From Brachynemurus nebulosus (lineage: Eukaryota > Arthropoda > Insecta > Neuroptera > Myrmeleontidae): a stretch of DNA of 64,000 nucleotides. Shown here piece by piece: positions 55,837 to 64,000 of the stretch (position 1 is the stretch's first letter; every line of letters starts with the position of its first letter). A program made the position numbers and the translations under genes. The DNA is taken from positions 10,060,543-10,124,542 of the forward strand of contig JAPWDM010000001.1 of assembly GCA_035578155.1 (NCBI GenBank), read 5' to 3'. The notes beneath the pieces are model-generated. The model did not search any database. It saw only the letters and a list, made by a program, of their open reading frames with translations, and was not told the origin of the DNA.

Positions 55837-55844
55837 CTAAAAAT

Positions 55845-56633
55845 TCTCAAAAAAAGTTATATTTAAATAATTTGATTTTAATATTATTGAACATTTTTCA
55901 AAAAATGGTACATCTTCTCTACTAGTATTATTTTACGATAACATTATTTTTTATAGTCTTGATGGATACTGAAAGCCATCATTCACTGATACTACAGATC
56001 TAATAAAATACTTTTTTTATATAATGTTACCTATATTTTTCATAATCTGATAAATTCATCCATTTTATTTGTTTCTATATGAAAATAGATATCCATTTTT
56101 ATATGCCGTATGAGTTTACATACGGGACGGGTAAAATGGTTTTCAATATTCAAAAAGTTCGTACAGAGGCATAAAAATAAGTTTTTGCTTTATACATATA
56201 AGCATTTATTCTGTGTGCTTATAAAGCGTAAAAAACGAGCTTACGATAAAAAAATGACAGCTGATTGATTACTTTATTTAATAATGCACATTTTTCATTC
56301 CTGTTTAAAAGAATATTTTTAAAAGACCACAAAAAAAAGTGTCACAGTGATTTTTTATCACGGAAATTACAAATATACCTTTCATAACCAACGCTTTTAA
56401 TATTTAATACAATAATGTATTAACTAAAATATTTCATCATTTAAGCGCGACAATCACTACAATTAGTATTGCTGTACCTTTATCGTTTAAAAAAAATACA
56501 ATAAACCATTTCTTGAAGATAATATGACAATAATATTTTTTTTTTTACTTACAATTAGTTTTATTAAATTGAAAACTAAGTAAGTTTCAGTCTAAAAATA
56601 GAAACCTTTAGTTATTTATTTCCCAAACATCGC
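55845..56633. other. AT-rich DNA, no gene seen
   Basis: 56100-56125 holds a short palindromic string (GCCGTATGAGTTTACATACGG). Nothing else. Confidence 0.45.
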
Positions 56634-56772
56634 TTTTAGCTAATTTTCGAATTGAAAATTCAGGTATTACAGCCATTGTCATGACGGGACTTGAGCCTGG
56701 GAATATGATAGAAAGTTGTTTTGAAGTCCCTAGGAGTCGAAAATGACATTTACTAAAATTTATATATACATA
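56634..56772 (+). repeat. (TA)n-associated repeat, left flank, copy 2
   Basis: Matches 20660-20786 (see there). Here the TA run at its end is only about ten bases. Confidence 0.75.
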
Positions 56773-57227
56773 CCATGTGAGTTTTTTGAGAGTTGCCATT
56801 TCTATTACAACCAAATTTTTATGATAGAAATGGTACTGGAAAAGGTTCTTTGCTTGGATGTAATGGAATTGTAATCAAGAAAAACACTATCGGTTGAAGT
56901 AGCCTCAAGTACATATGCATATTTTTACCGCCTAACTGATAAATTAAAGAAAAATTAAAAAATTAAACTTGGGTAAAAAAAAATTTATTTCCTTATTTAT
57001 GTTGTTAATTAATGCATTAGATCAGTTTTATCGAAAAATTAATGTATAGTCTCATTTAAAAATCTATAAGTTTGTATGATAGCTCGAAAACCATAAGAGC
57101 TATAAAGCTCCTGACTATATCAATCGATTACCCCCGTCGATATCTACAACTCTTATTTGAACAATTTTTCGATTAAATCAACGATTTGGCTGTAATAAAA
57201 ATGGCAACTCGCGAAAAACTTACACAG
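56773..57227. mobile_element. TA-flanked TIR element family T, copy A
   Basis: Left end CCATGTGAGTTTTTTGAGAG ... TTGCCATTTCTATTACAACC; right end, reversed, CTGTGTAAGTTTTTCGCGAG ... TTGCCATTTTTATTACAGCC. TA lies at 56771-56772 and 57228-57229. The interior from TGCATATTTTTACCGCCTAA to CCCCCGTCGATATCTACAAC aligns with 60400-60625 in copy B. 455 bp, non-coding. Confidence 0.78.
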
Positions 57228-57555
57228 TATATGTATATGTATATAATTCTCGAACGAAACATCCTATTTTTACAAAATTTGGTGAAAACGTCAAAGATGC
57301 AAAAATCTTGGATGAGTTCCTCATCCAGACACGTTTTGGGCATTTTGCGCGAAACATTTTTTCCCTAAAATTTCCCCAAGTTTGAGTTTTTGCAACATTT
57401 TTTTTTATACTTTTAGAAAGAGGAGAAAAATCACATAAAAAAGGTTCTTGACCTGTTGTTATTCTGGGTAAACTGGTTTTCGAAAAAAATTAATTTTTGT
57501 AAACGGAAATTCGCTATGTTATGTAGAATGCTGCGACAGGAGTATTTTTTCTTTA
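57228..57555 (+). repeat. Dispersed repeat H, copy 2
   Basis: Aligns with 29996-30365. It ends in AAACGGAAATTCGCTATG ... GCTGCGACAGGAGTATT. It begins at the TA where family T copy A ends. Confidence 0.75.
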
Positions 57556-59145
57556 ACTGCTTAACTGTGTTATTTTTGGAGAAAAACATTTTTCAATAAG
57601 TTGGCTGGCTTAGACCTTTTTTGGGCCAGTCTGATGCCGCTTATGTACTTCATTTACGTTAAATAATTTTTTGGAGGTTTTTTCGCCCTACAATGCAGTT
57701 TTGGAGGAATTTTGATGAGTCTATCTGACAACACTGTTCACCATCGCAGAACACGGTTATTGTCAAGGCAATTTAATAGTAATAACGATATTCATTGTGT
57801 TTTTAGGGACGTAATTTTTAATTTACAGTGATTTTCATAGATTTTAAACCGTGCTGTTTTAATTATGTTTTGGTATTTCGGGGGAGGTAATTATCCCCCT
57901 TATCCTCCTCACTATGACCGCCACTGCTACTTAGGCTGCAAGTTTTTAGTAATTGCAAATGTTCATACATACCTCTACGTATTCAAACACAGAATAATTG
58001 CATACTTTTACGTTCAAATTAGATATAATATTACATTTTCACAAAATATATTTTACATAGTATAGAAATTGGTATAACTAATAATTTTGTATCTAAGTTG
58101 TAACTGAGAATTTCATTTGCCTGTAAAGGATACAATGAACATTTTATGTATCAGTTAACACTTTAATGTTGTCAGTTGGGGTAGAAAATAGGAAATATAT
58201 GAATGTTCAGTTATAAAAGTCAAACTGTAACTTGAAGTGATATATGTATACAAATAACCGCCAATAAACGAGCACAAACAACACAAATGAATCGAAAGGG
58301 ACTTCGTTATGTATTGAAAATCAATGAATTGATATATACACACAATTGAACAAAAAGGATATTTTATAGTAGTGTTCGATATTCTCGAAATTACGTTTTA
58401 TCTAGTGTGTAATTTTACAAAATCTGGCAAAACATTTAATATGTTATATTTAATGCGTATTAAGTAGAGCTGTCCAAAAAAAAAAAAAAAACGACTAGTC
58501 CCCCGAGAAGTTTAGACTAGTGGATCTAGAATTATCACTATTTTTAACTTTTTGGACAAATCGAAAAATTTTGATTTTTTTTATTTTCTCCAGATTTTGT
58601 GCATGAAAAGTGATTAAAGCAATTTAAAAAAATATATCATTTTCAAAATTTCATCAGCAAGAAAAAATTTTTTTACAATACCTACCTATATTTGATGGGT
58701 TTTGGTGTACATTGTATTTAATAATATATTATTTCTATTTGCATGAAACGTTGACAGAGTAAAATTAATGTGTTGTAAAGAATGTTAAATTATTTGAATA
58801 TTCCCAATAAAATTTCTCAAAATTCCTACAATGGGAAGTGATGTCTATAGAATTGGTTTCCTGAGTAAAATTATCGACGAATCCCCCAATTTTTTGTAAT
58901 TTTACCGTTTATAATAACGAAAATTTGACACAATAGGACACTCGGGCTGTACAAGAAAATTTATTAACCACGTCTACCTTTTTAACTACCGTTACCAAAC
59001 GAACTGTACAGATAAATGACACTTTTAAAGCTCTTTTTAATTTTAGACAAATGGATATTTTTTTAAGTAATTAATATTAGATAGGTTTACTTTGTGAAAA
59101 TCCATATTAAAACATGGGATCGGTGCTTTGTTACTTTTCACAACA
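57556..59145. other. AT-rich DNA, no gene seen
   Basis: 58530-58600 resembles 33765-33850. A run of about 16 A at 58475-58490. No coding frame is supported; the one at 57865-58065 is unrecognised. Confidence 0.4.
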
Positions 59146-59189
59146 AAATCACTACTCCAGTCCACAAGTTTTTTTACCTAAAATAATTT

Positions 59190-59264
59190 TTAGTCGAATT
59201 TTTCAACTGAAACAAATTACTTATACAGCCTATACGATAAGAACGGGAAGAGAAAAAAAAAATG

Positions 59265-59266
<2 letters not shown>
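59190..59266 (+). repeat. (TA)n-associated repeat, left flank
   Basis: Matches 40070-40130 (TTTTTAGTCGAATTTT ... CTATACGATAAGA). It leads directly into the TA array. Confidence 0.7.

Positions 59267-59348
<82 letters not shown>
59267..59348. repeat. (TA)n microsatellite
   Basis: About 82 bp of TA. The Ile/Tyr frame at 59114-59350 is an artefact of this array. Confidence 0.97.
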
Positions 59349-59350
<2 letters not shown>

Positions 59351-60701
59351 CGTTCGAGAGTTGCTATTTTAATTACAGCCAAACCGTTGATTTAATCAAA
59401 AAATTGTTCAAATAAGTTGTAGATGTTTTTTAAATGGAAGCGTATGTTTAAAAATTTTTCAAAAATTTGTTTATGATTCAAAACTACCAGTAACACTCAA
59501 ATTTTCATTGTATTATCTGATATTTTTGAGTAATTACGTTTTAAAAATGACACTTTTAAATTTTGTACTCAAGTACTTGCAAGCGATTAGGATTTTACGT
59601 AATTTAAAAAGATATTAGCTCAATATGGCTGCCACTTTTAACAATGTAGCAACGCAAAATTAAACGATTATTAAGTTTTCCATCGGAAATTAAAATTACT
59701 AAATAGATTAAATTATCATATAAAAATGATAACTAAGTACAATAAGGAAATAAAATTTCAGTTTTAATTCATTGAAAAATAAAAAAATATTTTTCTGAAA
59801 TGTCACTGTTTGACAGATACATAAGCGTCTAAACATATTTTTGTAGCAAGAATTTTTAAAGGAAATGAAAAGTTTTTTGTAAGAAAACTCCTTTTTAATT
59901 TGGTTTGTAATAAAAAGAAAATACCATCGAATTTCAAATATTTTTACATTATCTGAGTACATTTATTAATAATATTTTCGTTCCCAGTTAATCTCACTTT
60001 GCTACTGCCAAAAACTGAGGTGAGTGAGTAAACTTCTATTTATTAATATGATAGACAAAGATAATGCAGATGTGAATAGAAAAGTTCTTTTTAGCTTGCG
60101 CCCATAATACTGGGTATGTACATTTATTTTACCTGCCACTTGCCGTTCTATAAATAAATAAAAAATAAGTAAATTTTTCAGTAAATTAATGAATAACTTC
60201 AAATTAATTTTAAATTTAGTTACTTTAAATACTAATCTTTTAAAGTAATTTGATTTTATTATGCAAAAATGTTAAAAACCTGAAATAGAGCCCGACATCT
60301 ATACTCCAAAATCTGAATTACTACCATTTGTATTACAGAGAATGATATTAAATAATGATCTTTTCTTGGATGTAATAGAAATGTTAGCCCTCAAATTCAT
60401 ATGCATATTTTTACCGCCTAATTGCTAAATTAAAGAAAAATTTATATTATTAATCTCCATTCATTTTATTATCTCCATTATATTATTAATTGATGCATTA
60501 GATCAGTTTTATAAAAAAATTAATATATAGTCTCATTTAAAAAGTTTGTATCATAACTCGAAAACCATAAGAGCTATAAAGCTCCTGACTATAGAAATCG
60601 GTTGCCCCCGTCGATATTTACAAATCTTACTTGAAGAATTTTTCGATTAAATCAACGGTTTGGCTGTAATCAAAATGGAAACTCTCGAAAAACTCACTCT
60701 G
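59348..60701. mobile_element. TA-flanked TIR element family T, copy B
   Basis: The left arm GACGTTCGAGAGTTGCTATT ... ACAGCCAAACCGTTGATTTA is mirrored at the right by AAATCAACGGTTTGGCTGTA ... CTCTCGAAAAACTCACTCTG. TA flanks at about 59346-59347 and 60702-60703. Arms about 70 bp. At 1,354 bp it is three times copy A; the extra is mostly between 59420 and 60350. Short frames (59708-59962, 60002-60202) have no recognised domain. Confidence 0.75.
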
Positions 60702-60703
60702 TA

Positions 60704-61578
60704 TATATTTTGCCGCTACCTTTTGACATGTGTAGGGCCCCCCTACGGAAGCTACGAGCTGAAATTTGATAAGTGAGGCTTATTTCCGATGCACCTCATA
60801 CTACCAAAGTGGGGTCAAATTTTGGATCCGACCCAAACTTTAAGGGGGTGGTGGGAGGCAGCAAGACAATAGAACTTTTCCAAACCGGTTGGAAATAATG
60901 TTTCGATAAATTATCTACAACATATCCAAAATTCAGCTTCCTAGGATGTTTTGGAGGATGTAGAGGGGGAAAAATTTTGGCTGGATCTAACACGCCCACA
61001 CCCCCCAGAATTAACGTAGAGGGTTGAAATTTGTTATGTTGATAGAGTTCGTACCTAGGGTCTTCTTTTTGGAGGTTTCATGCTACAATTGCATGCTTTT
61101 TCGACTTTTTCGAAGTTTATACCACTCGCACAGGTCACCCAAATAAACCTAGAAGGCTGAAATTTTGTATTCGGATTGAATTAGTATCAAGGGGGTGCCT
61201 TCTGGGGGTCTCAACTCGTAACCCTTACCTCCATCATTTTTATACCAAAAAAACATGATTTTTCTTGTTTTTTAACAGCTTCGTTCGGGTAAAAATCTCC
61301 CCAAATAAACTTAGAGGGCTAAAATATTGTGTATAGGTTAAGCTAATAGCTAGCCACTGCTTTTTGGAGGTTTCAATTTTTAACCCTTACCCCCACGATT
61401 TTTACGCCAATATTTCCTTGATTTTTTTGCTTTTCTTTTTAACACGTCTAGAGACTCTCTAAGGAAACCTAGAAAGCTGAAATTTTTTACGTGTATTGAG
61501 TTAGTATCCAGCTGCCTTTTAGGGATTCCACATTACTTTTCCCCTCACTTCTCTCTTTTTTATATCGGAATTCAATGG
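60704..61578 (+). repeat. Compound repeat G, copy 2, left part
   Basis: Aligns with 40267-41175, including the degenerate units of about 150 bp built on CCTAGA(A/G)GGCTGAAATTTT. It starts at the TA where family T copy B ends. It continues after the 61581-62567 insertion. Confidence 0.85.
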
Positions 61579-61580
61579 TA

Positions 61581-62567
61581 GGGTAGAGCGGGGCTAGTTG
61601 AGCATAGGTGTAAGTTGGGCAATCGAAATATCTCAGAAACTATACATCGTACGCTAATACATTAAATGGCGGATAGAAGCGGGCAAGAGAGGGGAACTCA
61701 TTACGCGACTGCTAGTTGCAACCTGTCGATCGAGTGACGTATGCGCACACTTTATTTATTTTGCGTATAAAAATTAAAAAATTTTTGTCTATGAATATTT
61801 CTTCTATACCAGGCAATTATTATCTATGTTAAATCAAATAAGTGTTAAACTTTTACGAAATTAGTATATTTTGATATCTAGAAAGAATTTGGTTCTAATT
61901 CAAACAGTTTTTTTCATAATCTCACTTTTGTATCAAATTGTGTGAGTGGGGTAAGTTGAGCAATAGAACTTTCGTTTGCATTAATTGTAACAGTGACAAT
62001 TATGATGAAGTTCTTAATATCTACTTAATGTTTCTCTTTTAAAATAAATTCTTTTTGATTTATTACTTAAACGTTAAAGTCTGATATTAAGTAGAAAGAT
62101 TGAGTATAGTCCAAATATTAAGTTTAAGATTGTAGTTTAAATACTAAGTTGAAGTTGATTTTTTGTTAATTTTATTTTCTGTATTTAATATCCAAAGGAA
62201 ATTACTTTTTGTTTCATTATTATGTCACTAAAGCATTATAAATAAAAGACTGACTGTCAAATAATCATTTTTTTTTATGTCTCATAAACATCTAAGGCAT
62301 GGCTTGGCTACATTTTCTAACTGCTCAATTTACCCCCTACCCTTGCTCAACTTACCTAACCTATGGGGTACGTTGAGCATGTCCGACTTTCTTCACTTAA
62401 ACAGCTGTATCTCTTAAATGTGAATTGTTAGAAAAATGTTACTATGGGGACTTTAGAAAAGGAAGAAATTACCTACACATCAGTATGCATAACAATAAAA
62501 TTGGACTTACGGTTGAGGAGCTATGACCGATTAACTGAAAAGTTGCACAACTAGCCCCGCCCTGCCC
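61581..62567. mobile_element. TA-flanked TIR element with visible empty site
   Basis: The ends GGGTAGAGCGGGGCTAGTTG (left) and GGGCAGGGCGGGGCTAGTTG (right, reverse complement) with TA at 61579-61580 and 62568-62569. Copy 1 of repeat G reads GAATGC-TA-TTGTTAAATG at about 41178-41195, i.e. the unoccupied site with a single TA. Internal GTAAGTTGAGCAATAGA and GCTCAACTTACC motifs repeat the sense of the ends. Tc1/mariner-type duplication; no transposase in 987 bp. Confidence 0.93.
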
Positions 62568-62569
62568 TA

Positions 62570-63335
62570 TTGTTAAATTTGTTTTAAATGCATTATTTTT
62601 GTTTTAACACAAGTAGGCTGATAGTAATTTTAAAAATTAAAAAAAAAATGAACTTTCTTTTATAACAAATGCAATACATAAATATTAAGTAATTTAAAAA
62701 TGTTATTAATGCCACTGTTTATTTATAAAGTAGGAATTTCGGATTTTTATTTATAAAATAGAAATTTTGGATTTTTTTGGAAAGAAATTGAAAAATTATA
62801 TACATTTGGAAAGAAAAAATATCTTCATAAAGGCCTTCCAGTTTACTATTTAAGGTCCTTTTTAATATTTAAAAATAAAACACAAAGACAATTGGCGGAT
62901 AAGCATGGGTAAGAATGTCCTTGTACGAATTGTGTTAGCTCTTTTCCTGCTAACTGCTATCGGCAAAATTGAAATTCACTGAGGTTCAGCCCTTAAAAAC
63001 TTAAAATCCTTTTTTGAAAGCACCGATCAGCCGGATACTCATCATAAGTTTTGAAACTATCAAAATGACAAATCGCTTGTAGATTTTCAATCACATTTTG
63101 CTTGTAGACATTCAATACCGAAGAATAGGGGAAAAATTCGACTTCCGTGATGGGGCCCCCAGCTGCTCACGGCGTTTTTTATTTATAAAATAGAAATTTT
63201 GGATTTTTTGGAAAGTATAAATATCTTCAGATAGGACTTCCAGTTTACTATTTAAGGTCCTTTTTTAATATTTAAAAATAAAATACAAAGGCAATTGGCG
63301 GATAAGCATTGGTAGGAATGCCATACTTGTGAGCG
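62570..63335 (+). repeat. Compound repeat G, copy 2, right part
   Basis: Continues 60704-61578 and aligns with 41187-42160, including the AATATCTTCATAAAGGCC ... CAATACCGAAGA unit and the hairpin CCGTGATGGGGCCCCCAGCT GCTCACGG at 63146-63173 followed by T6. A further partial unit follows at 63210-63330. Confidence 0.85.
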
Positions 63336-64000
63336 CGCGAAATTAACAATTAAAAAACAGGTATAAACAATGAAATTTTTTTAAATCTCTATTAATGATA
63401 TTATTAACTATTATATAAAGAATTTTAAAAAAATATTATTTATATTACTTTTTTTTTTAATATATTTTTCATGGGTCAAAAGTACCCAAATTTGAGATTT
63501 TTCGAACTTTTAAAAATTCATATCTCTAAAAATATTAACTTTATCGTGAAAAGCCATAGGACCTTTTTTATTTGTATTTCAATAAAGAATATAAAAAAAA
63601 ATTGTCCGGTTGAAAAATAACAATTTTTTGCAATTGTTTAAACAATTTCGATTTAAACAATATGGCCCCGGGTTGCCCCATGGCAACATGCATTTTTATC
63701 ATCAGTAGGGCAATGTGAACAGCTCGCATAAAAAAATTTAGGTGGAATAGTTTTCTGTACTCATGCGCCAATACCTCCTGGACTATATGTATGTATAACA
63801 CATTGTTTATTGTAAGTAAGTATGTAATTTCTTATTGTTTGTAAGTAATTTGTTTGTAAGTAATTTCTTCCCTCAAATATAATTAAAAAGAATTATTGTT
63901 GCGGATAATTACTGACAAAAGAAAATGCTAAATAATAAATAAATTTAAAATTACATTGTTTAAAACATAAATGAGCTCAGATGAGGAAAGGATATAAATA
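63336..64000. other. AT-rich DNA to window end, no gene seen
   Basis: No supported feature; the 77-codon minus-strand frame at 63568-63801 is unrecognised. Confidence 0.45.

Overview
This is a 64-kb stretch of AT-rich nuclear DNA from a eukaryote, most likely an insect. The evidence is low GC, long (TA)n arrays, no operon-like gene packing, and a dense load of arthropod-type transposons: an R4/Dong-clade LINE, a DUF4817-type Tc1/mariner transposase, and piggyBac, hAT, PIF/Harbinger-like and pogo/Tigger-like short elements. I could not fix the order; a hemipteran or lepidopteran is plausible but unproven. I found no host protein-coding exon that I can support. The only convincing coding sequences belong to three transposons, and all three are damaged.

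Layout. 0-12 kb: AT-rich DNA with an 8-bp-TSD hAT element (3087-3368), a tRNA-derived element with a 15-bp TSD (3754-3967), a TTAA-flanked piggyBac-like element (4447-4878), a 31-bp minisatellite, a hAT copy (5130-5815), a (TA)n-centred inverted repeat and a Harbinger-like element (9296-10208). 12-20 kb: a degenerate tandem repeat split by a TA-flanked TIR element; a hAT-like body that holds a 771-bp inverted-repeat complex with two tRNA-Thr(AGT)-like units; a Tigger-like element. 20-28 kb: a ~1-kb segment present twice, the second copy bounded by 69-bp direct repeats, plus further TIR elements. 28-36 kb: mostly featureless DNA, then the second hAT copy with a perfect 8-bp TSD and an internally deleted piggyBac. 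36-47 kb: an internally deleted Tc1/mariner element, a compound repeat that begins at a (TA)n array, and several MITEs. 47.5-52 kb: a near-full-length R4/Dong-clade LINE on the minus strand whose 5' end abuts an (AAT)n array, with its RT and endonuclease frames separated by one frameshift. 53-64 kb: a foldback element with ~275-bp arms, a piggyBac-like element with CTAA target repeats, two copies of a (TA)n-associated TIR family, and a second copy of the compound repeat carrying an insertion whose empty site is visible at 41 kb.

The parts do not form a host pathway. The window reads as a layered record of transposition: elements nested in elements, with paralogous copies inside the same window serving as empty-site controls. 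The points that most deserve follow-up are the tRNA-containing elements whose conserved sequence lies upstream of the tRNA unit, the 1-kb duplication with 69-bp flanks, and the repeated siting of element-family junctions at (TA)n arrays.
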